From the NCBI RefSeq assembly GCF_000020365.1, contig NC_012108.1, positions 930,001 through 994,000 of the forward strand: a stretch of 64,000 bases of DNA, read 5' to 3'. Positions 16,314 through 24,930 of the stretch are shown piece by piece (positions within the stretch are counted from its first letter, which is position 1; every line of letters begins with the position of its first letter). Source of the stretch: Desulforapulum autotrophicum HRM2 (GTDB taxonomy: Bacteria; Desulfobacterota; Desulfobacteria; Desulfobacterales; Desulfobacteraceae). The position numbers and the translations under genes were made by a program. Under the pieces are notes generated by a model. That model was not told the DNA's origin. It did not search any database and was given only the letters and a program-made list of their open reading frames with translations.

Positions 16314-18497
16314 TCAGGGAAGGAGCTCCAGGCTCACAGGGTATACATGTTCATCCGGGTCATCCTCCGGGCTCAGGGCGACCCAGCCTTCGGGCCTGTC
16401 ATGGATGGATTGATAGGCCTGAATTTTGGATTCCAGTTCGTTTAGAAATTCATCCTGCTCATCCACGGACCAGCTCATCCACAGATCGTTGTTCATGCTC
16501 ATCAGTCTGCTCTTATAGGGCAGACCTGAGAGGAATTCAGGGATGAGGCCGGTATCTGCCATGGTTTTTGCGTTCTTTATGAGGTTGGGATCACGGGAGG
16601 CAGCAGCAGATGTGGCCTGGAGTGCACTGAAAAAATCCTCCCCCCCGATCTGGCCCCTTCTTCCCGCTGCCATGACTTCTTTTAAAATGGTATTTAATGA
16701 ATCCAGCTGACGTTTGTTGATTAAAAGCCTGACTTCCATGGCTTGAATATTGGGCACAACCAGGTCCTTGTCCGTTGCCCAGGCCACAATATCCCTGGGG
16801 GCCTGGGCACCGCTTTGCTTACCCACCCACTCCACCATGGCAGCCTTCACCATCTGAAAGGCCAGATCCTGGGCACTTGGCTCCTGGGCTACGCTCTCCT
16901 CTGCCACCGGCAACACCCTGGTGCCGGTTTCTGGTGCGGTCTCACCTGTGGTTCCGGTGGTGGCTGTTGCCGATGCCATCGAGGCTGAAGGCTGACTGAG
17001 CATGGCTTCCTCGCTGGGGGCGGCCGCTTCACCCTGGGCACCGCCCGGGGAAGATCCTGGGCCGTCAGCGTTACTGAAACTTTTCCCGATATCCCCCTGC
17101 TTGACCGTCCTGAGCATGGTGGTCAAGGCATAGGTAATGTCCGAGGCGATTCGTTTAAACCCCTCAATGTTCTCAGAACTCATGGAAAAATAAGCATTCC
17201 CACCCTGCATGCCGGGGTTGGCGCTCAGTTTCATGAACTGCATCTCAGCCGATTCATGATACTTTTTGGCTCTGGGGGCTTTTACATGCATGGCATACAG
17301 GTAGATGGATGCATCATCTGAAATGGCCCTCAGGGTCTGGGCAGACTGCCCCGAGGCATTGTACTTGTGTCCGGGTTCGTGTCCGGGCGCATCCCCCAAA
17401 AGGACGATGATCCTTATGGCGCCCTGGGTCCAGGCAGTTTGTGAAATGGCGTCATTGATACCGCTGAAAACATCTTCAGCATAGTCATCACTGTCCACCT
17501 GGGTCACATCCACCTTGGAAAGGGCCTGCACAAAATCATTTGCAGGTAAAAGCGCCGGTGTGTAATTAAAGGTAGTGTAACCGATACCTGGGATCTTGTC
17601 CACAGGATCCCGGTATCCCCATACCCCAAAACGCAGGCTTTGGGCCGTGGCCGGGTCTGACCCAAGGTCCTGGGCCACCTGCCTGATCACATCTAAAGTC
17701 GCCTGAATATAGGGACGCATGGAAACTGTGGTGTCAGAAACAAAAACCACGTCCATCTTCATTGCCTTAAATACCTCTGCGCCAACCCCAGCCACATCCT
17801 GATTGGCCTCATCCAGATAGTCCTTATTCTGACTGATATCTGTGGACTGTCTGGCATCTGGCCCCCCGGCAGTTGCGGCTGCGATCTGCAGAAGCCTGCC
17901 TTCTCGCCCGTCTATTTCCAGTTCTTCAAAGGATAAAATCGGCAGAAGATAGAACTGGCTTGCGATATCCACTGCCTGCTTGGGCTCTACTGACCGGATG
18001 GGGAAATTCTCTGGTATCTGTTTTGTATTCAGGGCATGGTATAGTTTATCCACCTCTGCCAGACGGGTGTCAGTATCTTTTTGAACCAAGTCGGCCAGGG
18101 GACCGCGCCGGGCAAACATGAGAACCGGTTTTCGTCCTTCCGGGTGGGTATAGGCCAGACACATGGTCTGTTTCCACTCAAAAACGTCTTTGGCCTGCAT
18201 CCATCCCAGAGCATTTCCCCGGTTGTCAGAACCGACTTCATACCAGCCGTCTTGAAGTTCTATGTCTTCAGCGCTTGGCCGGGTGTATACATAATAGGGC
18301 TGAAACGCAGGAACATTTTCCTTTACCGTGCCGCCGTTGAGATCTTTGCTATTGTATATGTGAGAACGCGGTCTGGCCAGAACCCGCAACGGTAATACGT
18401 TTTTACCTTCTATTGAAACAGGTTTTCGCCGCTCTGCTGCAGATACCGGAATGGCCAGACAGGAAATGAGTAACAGCAAAAAACACTTTTTCAACAT
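16314..18497 (-). CDS. Exported von Willebrand A protein resembling the periplasmic half of PpkA
   Basis: The protein has 727 residues with a signal peptide (MLKKCFLLLLISCLAIPVSAA). Residues 35-115 form an SH3-like region (LPLRVLARPRSHIY, GWYEVGSDNRGNALGWMQAKDVFEWKQ), then CLAYTHPEGRKPVLMF. The vWA domain spans about 247-460, with MIDAS DTTVS at 255-259 and LLGDAPGHEPGHKY downstream. A low-complexity Ala/Thr/Ser linker and a helical C-terminal region follow. The layout matches what I know of the C-terminal periplasmic part of the T6SS Ser/Thr kinase PpkA, but here the kinase and membrane anchor are absent and a signal peptide replaces them. It is the first gene of the operon with the TagT-, TagS- and TagR-like genes. 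Confidence 0.75.
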   Translation of the reverse strand: MLKKCFLLLLISCLAIPVSAAERRKPVSIEGKNVLPLRVLARPRSHIYNSKDLNGGTVKENVPAFQPYYVYTRPSAEDIELQDGWYEVGSDNRGNALGWMQAKDVFEWKQTMCLAYTHPEGRKPVLMFARRGPLADLVQKDTDTRLAEVDKLYHALNTKQIPENFPIRSVEPKQAVDIASQFYLLPILSFEELEIDGREGRLLQIAAATAGGPDARQSTDISQNKDYLDEANQDVAGVGAEVFKAMKMDVVFVSDTTVSMRPYIQATLDVIRQVAQDLGSDPATAQSLRFGVWGYRDPVDKIPGIGYTTFNYTPALLPANDFVQALSKVDVTQVDSDDYAEDVFSGINDAISQTAWTQGAIRIIVLLGDAPGHEPGHKYNASGQSAQTLRAISDDASIYLYAMHVKAPRAKKYHESAEMQFMKLSANPGMQGGNAYFSMSSENIEGFKRIASDITYALTTMLRTVKQGDIGKSFSNADGPGSSPGGAQGEAAAPSEEAMLSQPSASMASATATTGTTGETAPETGTRVLPVAEESVAQEPSAQDLAFQMVKAAMVEWVGKQSGAQAPRDIVAWATDKDLVVPNIQAMEVRLLINKRQLDSLNTILKEVMAAGRRGQIGGEDFFSALQATSAAASRDPNLIKNAKTMADTGLIPEFLSGLPYKSRLMSMNNDLWMSWSVDEQDEFLNELESKIQAYQSIHDRPEGWVALSPEDDPDEHVYPVSLELLP

Positions 18498-18763
18498 AAT
18501 GTAAACCTCCTGTATTACTTGATGATTTGAGACTTCTTTGCCATTTTAAAGATAAGGCTTATACAAAAATCCCCGGGTCCTGTAAATAATGCCAAATTGA
18601 ATGTTTATCGCCAAGATGTATTAACTCAAGATCTTTGCACTTGTCAATAGTCAGTGCAGTTCAAAACAACAAAGGAGCCTCCTGAATCTTTTCCGTGGAG
18701 ATAGATATCGCATCTCGGCCAGGGGAATCTCTGGGTCGATCTATCCTAGTTCGTTATCTCTCC

Positions 18764-18902
18764 GTTGCTACACGAGTGATGGCAAGCATTCGCCGGTTTC
18801 TTGAGAGAGCTTCGACTCAAGGTCAACGGGAAGAAAAGCAAGTTGGACCCGCTTGTGGGGTGGCGTGGGGGCTTGAGGGAGAAAAACAATACCAACGTTT
18901 GA
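18764..18902 (+). pseudogene. Short relic of a group II intron reverse transcriptase/maturase
   Basis: One frame reads RVMASIRRFLER (about 18767-18802) and the next frame continues LRLKVNGKKSKLDP to a stop at 18900-18902. Joined across a frameshift, they match the ERVM.S..RFLE..L.LKVN..KS motif found just before the thumb of group II intron reverse transcriptases. Nothing else of the intron is recognisable. It lies between the two operons of exported proteins. Confidence 0.45.
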
Positions 18903-18911
18903 TATCAACTA

Positions 18912-19499
18912 TTATTTAAGCAGCGGGCAGCCGCATCGGTGACAGGTATCGTCACACATTTCATTCAAACTTGCACAGGCATTGCAAAAAATAATGGTAT
19001 CATCTGATTTATCATATTTCTCGTAGGAATTAAGTTTGCCGTGGTGACGGACCTTGTCACCAATGTGATAATAATTATAGACCGTGTCATCATTTTCTGC
19101 AGTAAGTTCATATTTTTTCCGGTGATCTGACTGAATAATAACTTTAAAGAGCTGATAGTCTTGAATATAATAGTCATTACCCGTGTTATACACTTTTCGT
19201 TTTTTCTTTTCTATCTGTTTGTCACAAACCGTCCCATCCCATGTCGTGCTTTTTTGTTTGGAACGATTCGTTAAGAAAGCAATCGCCATGAACATGCCGC
19301 CGATCCCAAGACCTATGTATAACGCCTGGGGATTATCCATTTCACGGCTTGTCTGGCCATATATGAAAAAACCAATAATTGCTGCACTTGCAATAATGAA
19401 AGAAAATATCCAGGCATATTTTGAACTGTTTTCTATATATTTTGCAAATGCCGGGTCACCAATTTTATCTGAATATCCCTTTCTTTTAGATTTATCCAT
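18912..19499 (-). CDS. Membrane protein with C-terminal zinc ribbon, unknown function
   Basis: The protein has 195 residues from the ATG at 19499, which follows AAAAGGAAAAG; the frame is open further up to a TTG at 19565. Two transmembrane segments (about 29-47 and 60-77) are followed by a beta-rich domain (TTWDGTVCDKQIEKKKRKVY, YQLFKVIIQSDHRKKYEL, YYHIGDKVRHHGKL). The C-terminus is a zinc ribbon FCNACASLNE..CHRCGCPLLK. Upstream in another frame a Cys-rich stretch (RSCCHCGLKVGKKN, about 19540-19600) looks like a second, N-terminal ribbon; either it was lost through a frameshift or it is chance. It is last in the operon of exported unknowns. Function not recognised. Confidence 0.6.
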   Translation of the reverse strand: MDKSKRKGYSDKIGDPAFAKYIENSSKYAWIFSFIIASAAIIGFFIYGQTSREMDNPQALYIGLGIGGMFMAIAFLTNRSKQKSTTWDGTVCDKQIEKKKRKVYNTGNDYYIQDYQLFKVIIQSDHRKKYELTAENDDTVYNYYHIGDKVRHHGKLNSYEKYDKSDDTIIFCNACASLNEMCDDTCHRCGCPLLK

Positions 19500-19625
19500 A
19501 TCTTTTCCTTTTGCAATTATGATTAGATCTGAATCCGCTGGTATTTCACCTATTTTTCTTGCCAACCTTCAGGCCGCAGTGACAGCATGAACGTTTCAAA
19601 ATCACCGGCTTTCCCGTGCCGTTTT

Positions 19626-20963
19626 TTATTTGTCACAATCGCCTTTCATCTCCTGCATAAACGCATCACATCCTTTTTCACGCAACGGACCCCGGTACTT
19701 TTTGATCACCCCTTTTTTCATCTCCAAGCCTGCACGTTTTCGCAACAGGGAGCCTAAATTAATTTCTGCTTTCCGTAAAATCTGATCCCGGTTTTCCGAG
19801 AATCGCTGCCAGACAACGGCATCATTGGGTACTTTTGTATTGGGTAAAAACATCGGACCAAACACTTGAACTTCTCTTTCCGTCGGATAAATGGCTTTTA
19901 TCTCCTTGCCAAGCGTATTCCGGATGTCGACGATCTCCTGATCCGTCTGGTTTAATTCCTTTTCAAGCGTTCTGACATACAACTCCTGATTGTCCTTTGA
20001 CCAGGACCGGCTTTCAATAAAGAGTTTGGACGCGTCCCTGAACTCTTGGTTTGACCGGTTTGTACTATAGGCCTTATCCAGTACTTCTATATTGCTTTTT
20101 AAGTTCCTCAGGTTATTAAGATGGGGCGGTAAGATGGCATCCATCACATCTATTTCACCCCAGGGTTTTACTAAATTCAATATGGGGTCTGACGGTATCC
20201 AGGGTTTTATTAATTCCACAGCAAGTTCTGAAGGATACAATCCATCCTGGCCTTTTAAAAAAAGAGAGACAGCAATCGCTTCTTCGCAAAGACTATCAGA
20301 TTGGTCAGCAATCTTTAAAGCTTCCTGGACAATGGATGTACCCTTGGTACTCCACACCACAATATCCTCAATTTTTTGAGAAACAGATGGCAGGCAGTTA
20401 TTGCGATAATTTGTCAGTTTATGCCACAGCTTTTCTTCAGATGGGGTTAACCGTGGCAGGGCAGGGGTTTGCTGAACCGTCGGACCCGTTTCAAAGGGCA
20501 TGTCCGCGGCTGAAAGCGGAGGCAGGTTATCTGCTGCAAGGGTCAGCGTATCCACCACAGAGACGTCACCTTCAAGTTTATAGTTTTCAAGGCAATACTC
20601 CCATATTCTTTGATCACTGGGCAATGGAAACCGCCAGCATCCCATTCCGCGGGCCATGCAGGGGGGACCGTTGCTATTGCAGGAATATCGTTTATCAACC
20701 GGTTCAAGGGGGGCCGGATGATAGGAGACACTGACGCCACTGGCAGCGCCGCCCCCATCTTTACGGCACAGGCAATTGTAAAATGCATCCGGCATGGGTT
20801 TGCCAACCGAGTTCATCAGTTTTTTCATTTTTTCATGATTCAGCTGAGATACATATTCCGCTGTATTCTTAACCTGCTTTTTATCTTCTTCTGCAAGGCA
20901 GGCAGTATTAACTGTTCCCCAAAAAAACAGTGAAAAAAACAGAATATAACCGAGTGTTTTCAT
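19626..20963 (-). CDS. Exported cysteine-containing protein of unknown function
   Basis: The protein has 445 residues with a signal peptide (MKTLGYILFFSLFFWGTVNTACLA). The first 150 mature residues are Cys-rich (FYNCLCRKDGGG, YSCNSNGPPCMARGMGCWRFP, YCLENYKLEG), suggesting disulphides. The remainder is helical, with a coiled-coil-like part near 300-400 and a final pair of cysteines (GCDAFMQEMKGDC). No catalytic motif is recognised. The ATG overlaps by four bases the end of the upstream 771-residue gene, so the two are translated together and probably act in the same place, the periplasm or outer surface. Confidence 0.6.
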   Translation of the reverse strand: MKTLGYILFFSLFFWGTVNTACLAEEDKKQVKNTAEYVSQLNHEKMKKLMNSVGKPMPDAFYNCLCRKDGGGAASGVSVSYHPAPLEPVDKRYSCNSNGPPCMARGMGCWRFPLPSDQRIWEYCLENYKLEGDVSVVDTLTLAADNLPPLSAADMPFETGPTVQQTPALPRLTPSEEKLWHKLTNYRNNCLPSVSQKIEDIVVWSTKGTSIVQEALKIADQSDSLCEEAIAVSLFLKGQDGLYPSELAVELIKPWIPSDPILNLVKPWGEIDVMDAILPPHLNNLRNLKSNIEVLDKAYSTNRSNQEFRDASKLFIESRSWSKDNQELYVRTLEKELNQTDQEIVDIRNTLGKEIKAIYPTEREVQVFGPMFLPNTKVPNDAVVWQRFSENRDQILRKAEINLGSLLRKRAGLEMKKGVIKKYRGPLREKGCDAFMQEMKGDCDK

Positions 20964-23275
20964 TTTAATGCCCCCTTCAGTTCTCTTAAAAATTCATCGG
21001 GGTTAAAGTCTTCATCATCTACATAATTCCATCGATGTGCAGCAGTTGCGTCCTCGGGCATCACCCATTGCTTGGTTATCATTTGCAGTGCCATACGACA
21101 GCCATCTGTTGATATTTCTTTGGGCGGTATTGAGGAAACAACAATGGGCATTGTCAGTTTGGGGTTTTCAAACAGATGAATTCCGACACTCCCATCCAGA
21201 ACGGCCTTTATCCACAGTTTGGAAAGCTGGACCATTATCCTGCCGTTCCATTGGGTCTGAAGCCATTTTGTATTAATTGTGCGCTGCCTGTCCCCAAGGC
21301 TGAACAGGTATTGATCGTCTGCATCTTTTTTTAAAACCACATGGTGTTTGCCAAGTCCGATATCAAAGGCATCTGTCTGCCCTGGGTCAAACGCTAGCAC
21401 GATTTGAAATCTGCCTTTGTCAATTCTTCTCTTATCAAGGACAATGACATCCTTTTTAGAGCGTATCCCTTTTATGGTCTTTTCTTCCGGGCTTACATTA
21501 ATGTTGACCTTTTTGTCTTGCATGGCACAGTCAACAATGCGGTCCTTACCCTCAAAACATTCCCAGTCCTTGAGTTGGTCCGCCCCAAAAAGGGTTTTAA
21601 CTGGCAGGGGGGGGATTGGGGGAATAACTTTTGCCGTCATGTTCTTCTTTTCAATGACCCTGTTGAGTGTAATCTCTTTTAAAGCCATGGTTACCGGAGC
21701 ATCCTTTTTGCCAGCCAGGGAGGTAACCCACATGTGCAGGCCGTAGTCTGCAACAAGCATCGGACAGGCAACCGATTTTTTCTCAAGTCCGTCTGTTTCA
21801 ATACTGAGCATGCCTTGCGTAAAACCAAATGTGACCTGGGATGGAGCCGTTATGGGAAGAATTTCGGTTAAAACCTCTTTATTCAGGATTTTCAGTTTCA
21901 TTTGGGATGTTTGGCTCTCCGGCAACGGTGTCCAGGTCAGCATAAAAATCTTGTTGCCGGGAGATTTCCAGGAAGAGTTGATATCTCCGGCAACAATTGA
22001 AAATCCGGTTGTTTTTTCAGGGTCAAACCTGACGGTTGTATGGATCTGTGTGCCCTCTTGATCGAGCTTGTCAAGCCAGATAAGCGGTTCTGGAGAGCCG
22101 ATGCCCACTTCTCCCCAGTTGTTTTTAGGGCCGACATCTGCAACCAGCATCCCCTTTGTGAGTGTGACAAAATTACCAAACATATCGCTGTGCTTGACCC
22201 GGGGGTAGGGGATCCACTGCCTATTAAAATTTTTTCCGTCAAACAGGGTTATTGCCGTGTTTGAATCAGACAGGTTTGACAGGGGTTCAACTGTTTTTAC
22301 CGGTATCCGGGCCATGGATATGGATTCAAGCCCCATCTGGGCCGGGAGTTTATGTTTTTCAGATTGGGAGTAGACTTTTACAAGATAGCCTTTCTTTGGG
22401 GTGCCTTGGCTATAAAACGAGGTCTCGACGCGCAGCGCATCTGCCATTTGTGCATAACAGTACTGATTGGGATACAGGACAAGGGAAAGGCGTTTGGACT
22501 TGTCATTGGAGACAAAGGCTTTCTGACTGAGGCCACTGCTTGCGTCCAACCGAATAGATGCCATCCCATTGCCCTCTGGTTTGTAAGTGATTTTTATATC
22601 TGCCTGGGAATCAACTGCATCCAATTCAATGACATAGCCACTGGTAAGCCTGTCAATAAAATTGAATTCAAAACGATAACCCTGTTTGTCCGCCACAGAG
22701 TCAAAAACAGCCAGCGGTTCTTTTGACACCAGGCCAACTCTTCCCCAGCTGTGATTTTCAGGAATATTTATATGCAGAACGCCATTCTCAAAGGATCCAT
22801 AATCAGCCAGTTTTGCGTCATAATCATATGCTGAGAATACAGGTTCTATTGTTTTGCCGTTAAAAAGGATCTGCTTTGGATATTTCAGCTCATCTTCCAG
22901 GGCTTGAATTTCAGATAGAACGCTTATATACGGGGGATAATTAACACTGATAGTGGGTGCCAGGGATAAGGCGTTTCTGGCATCGTTGAGTTCTTTCTGC
23001 TGTATCAAATTGCGGGCCTTGTTCACCCAGGCATCCATTTTTTCCTTTTGCAAGGTCATGGCTCTGACCAGAGATTCAACATCACTGGTACTATTTGCCT
23101 TTTCAGCGTCTTTTATAATCTGGTGGATAGCGCCATCTAAATTGCCACTCATCCACATCTCTTTCGCCTCTGGGAATGCATTTATAGTAGAAGCATTCCC
23201 AACCTGCAGTGAAGCGCCCAAAATCAAGACACATGCGATGATACAAGCCCTGTATATCTTGAAATCAACCACCAT
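20960..23275 (-). CDS. Exported protein with three repeated concanavalin-like (DUF1080-type) domains
   Basis: The protein has 771 residues from an ATG eight bases after GGAG. A signal peptide (to about residue 28) is followed by a helical part with TPR-like features (EMWMSGNLDGAIHQIIKDAEKA). Three similar beta-sandwich units follow, opening ILFNGKTIEPVFSAY, TLFDGKNFNRQWIPY and TLFGADQLKDWECF; the first two each also contain a WG.VG.....PL pattern. Units starting LF.GK.....W are characteristic of the DUF1080/3-keto-glycoside hydrolase-like laminin-G fold, often sugar binding. No hydrolase residues can be named. The gene is followed by, and overlaps, the Cys-rich exported protein gene. Confidence 0.6.
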   Translation of the reverse strand: MVVDFKIYRACIIACVLILGASLQVGNASTINAFPEAKEMWMSGNLDGAIHQIIKDAEKANSTSDVESLVRAMTLQKEKMDAWVNKARNLIQQKELNDARNALSLAPTISVNYPPYISVLSEIQALEDELKYPKQILFNGKTIEPVFSAYDYDAKLADYGSFENGVLHINIPENHSWGRVGLVSKEPLAVFDSVADKQGYRFEFNFIDRLTSGYVIELDAVDSQADIKITYKPEGNGMASIRLDASSGLSQKAFVSNDKSKRLSLVLYPNQYCYAQMADALRVETSFYSQGTPKKGYLVKVYSQSEKHKLPAQMGLESISMARIPVKTVEPLSNLSDSNTAITLFDGKNFNRQWIPYPRVKHSDMFGNFVTLTKGMLVADVGPKNNWGEVGIGSPEPLIWLDKLDQEGTQIHTTVRFDPEKTTGFSIVAGDINSSWKSPGNKIFMLTWTPLPESQTSQMKLKILNKEVLTEILPITAPSQVTFGFTQGMLSIETDGLEKKSVACPMLVADYGLHMWVTSLAGKKDAPVTMALKEITLNRVIEKKNMTAKVIPPIPPLPVKTLFGADQLKDWECFEGKDRIVDCAMQDKKVNINVSPEEKTIKGIRSKKDVIVLDKRRIDKGRFQIVLAFDPGQTDAFDIGLGKHHVVLKKDADDQYLFSLGDRQRTINTKWLQTQWNGRIMVQLSKLWIKAVLDGSVGIHLFENPKLTMPIVVSSIPPKEISTDGCRMALQMITKQWVMPEDATAAHRWNYVDDEDFNPDEFLRELKGALK

Positions 23276-23388
23276 TATCAAGTCTCCATGAAAAATAATT
23301 AAGGGGTAGCCATACTAACAAAATCATTAAATTTAATCTGTTTCCAGGAAAAGATCTTCCATAAACTTTTCGAAGATCCTTTTCATGG

Positions 23389-24087
23389 TTACCGGTGTGA
23401 CCTTTTATACCGGATCAAAACATCAGCATAGTATCTCAGCCACAGATCCCCTTCAGGAGAAGAAAAAAACCTGGCTTTCTTCTGACCAAGGCGATACGCT
23501 TCCTGTACATTCCCATTAGCGCCTTCAATATCCCCATCTTTATCCCTTATTTTTGATTCCAGGAAAAAGGCCAAAGCCGAACCTGGATCAGACTCCAGGG
23601 CGTTCTGGGAATCTGCCTGGGCTTTTTTGTTATCTCCGACCGCCAAGTGAGACAATCCCTGCCGGACATAATAATAGGCTTTGGTTACGGGTTTTACAGA
23701 CGCTGCATTTTCAAAGCCTTTCTCAAAGTCATGGAGGGCGGCGGTATAATTTTCTCGTCGGTACTCCAGATCACCTCTTTGCAGATAGCACAGGCCACAG
23801 GCAGGCTGAAGTAAAATTGTCTGATCCAGGTAACCCATTGCTTTTTCATGGTGGTCAAGTCGGATGGCAATGGCGTATTCAAGTTTGAGTGCACGCCTGA
23901 TAATTTTTTTATTATCTCCACTGGAAAAATTTGCCCTTCTTGCATGGCGCATGGCCTGGTCCATATCCCGGCGTTCATATGCCCGATATGCCTGATTAAG
24001 TTCCTCTTCAGCATCCAGGATAAAAACGCCTGTGACCATGACCGATAGTGCCGCAATAATTGTCACCCCCCGGACCCATTTAATCAT
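23389..24087 (-). CDS. Exported or membrane-anchored TPR protein
   Basis: The protein has 232 residues. An N-terminal hydrophobic segment (VRGVTIIAALSVMVTGVFIL) acts as signal or anchor. Several tetratricopeptide-like helix pairs follow: AYRAYERRDMDQAMRHARRA, CYLQRGDLEYRRENYTAAL, YYVRQGLSHLAVGDNKKAQA and IRDKDGDIEGANGNVQEAYRL. Such proteins are scaffolds for protein complexes. The ATG overlaps by four bases the preceding membrane protein gene, and the next gene downstream is the triple-domain exported protein, so all are probably one transcript. Confidence 0.65.
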   Translation of the reverse strand: MIKWVRGVTIIAALSVMVTGVFILDAEEELNQAYRAYERRDMDQAMRHARRANFSSGDNKKIIRRALKLEYAIAIRLDHHEKAMGYLDQTILLQPACGLCYLQRGDLEYRRENYTAALHDFEKGFENAASVKPVTKAYYYVRQGLSHLAVGDNKKAQADSQNALESDPGSALAFFLESKIRDKDGDIEGANGNVQEAYRLGQKKARFFSSPEGDLWLRYYADVLIRYKRSHR

Positions 24088-24617
24088 TGCCTGCCCTCCG
24101 GCTGACTGTTGACGCCCACAAGCAGAAAGAATCCCATGAAAAAAAGGTCAAACAGATTTAAAAAAATCCAGAAACCGCCATTAACCCCCAATTGAAAATT
24201 CTTTGCTGCAACGCCCCCCATAAGGCTGATTCCCCATACCGTTTCCCTTGTTTGATCTTGGAGGACCCGACCCAGCCACCCCAAGGGGTCAAACCACGGC
24301 TGGGCCATACCAAAACCAATTGCATGGGCAATCATGAAACAAATGAACAGGATCAGGACCTGCATCATTGACCCGGGGATTTTCAGGGTTTTTCCAGGGG
24401 GCAGATCTTTTGGGCATAACATATTTGCCGCCCAAGGAATAAAAAGTCCGACCATGGTCCCCTGACCCAGCACAAAATACCCATACCAGTAACGGATTCC
24501 GCCTGCAATTGCGCCAACGGCAAGTGCCAAAAATATACCGATAGCCAGCCGTCGAGCCTTTATTTTCCCTGCTCGCTGAAGCAATGGGGTCATGTTTTCT
24601 GTTCTTTTGGACTTCAT
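24084..24617 (-). CDS. Integral membrane protein of unknown function
   Basis: The protein has 177 residues with about four transmembrane helices (AIGIFLALAVGAIAGGI, LGQGTMVGLFIPWAANM, MMQVLILFICFMIAHAIGFG, FWIFLNLFDLFFMGFFLLVG). It is not recognised. It is the first gene of the minus-strand operon running to 18912, and the 24-base tandem duplication lies directly before its start codon. The ribosome site is weak (AAGAG one base before ATG). Confidence 0.55.
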   Translation of the reverse strand: MKSKRTENMTPLLQRAGKIKARRLAIGIFLALAVGAIAGGIRYWYGYFVLGQGTMVGLFIPWAANMLCPKDLPPGKTLKIPGSMMQVLILFICFMIAHAIGFGMAQPWFDPLGWLGRVLQDQTRETVWGISLMGGVAAKNFQLGVNGGFWIFLNLFDLFFMGFFLLVGVNSQPEGRQ

Positions 24618-24618
24618 C

Positions 24619-24666
24619 TCTTATTGTTTCACCGTGACCATGTCTTATTGTTTCACCGTGACCATG
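24619..24666. repeat. 24-base tandem duplication before a start codon
   Basis: Two adjacent identical 24-base units occupy 24619-24642 and 24643-24666, immediately upstream of the ATG at 24617 (minus strand). Read on the minus strand each contains ATG GTC ACG GTG AAA CAA TAA, a six-codon mini-ORF, so the leader carries two tandem mini-ORFs. It may be slippage or the duplicated tail of a lost upstream gene. Confidence 0.7.
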
Positions 24667-24930
24667 GTTCCCAAATAAGCAATACCATCCGATTCGTTGG
24701 ATTGTTTATTTATTCAGCAAGGGTCAAACCTATCCCTGCCACCCTCTTACTTCTGTATATAAAAGACCGCTGTTTCTAATCAGGGATGGTTGCTAAACGA
24801 TTTTATATCTATGATATGGAAAATTCCAAGTTTAGTTTAACCCCCATTAAATTTAGTGAAAAATACTTTACATGACGTGCAGCTTTATTCAAGAAATATA
24901 TCGTTTTTCGTCAGGATTTTGTATTATTAT

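Noticed and set aside
9180-18497. Type VI secretion locus
   Set aside because: No TssB, TssC, Hcp, VgrG, ClpV or TssJKLM genes are present anywhere in the window; only the Tag/PpkA-like accessory arm is seen.
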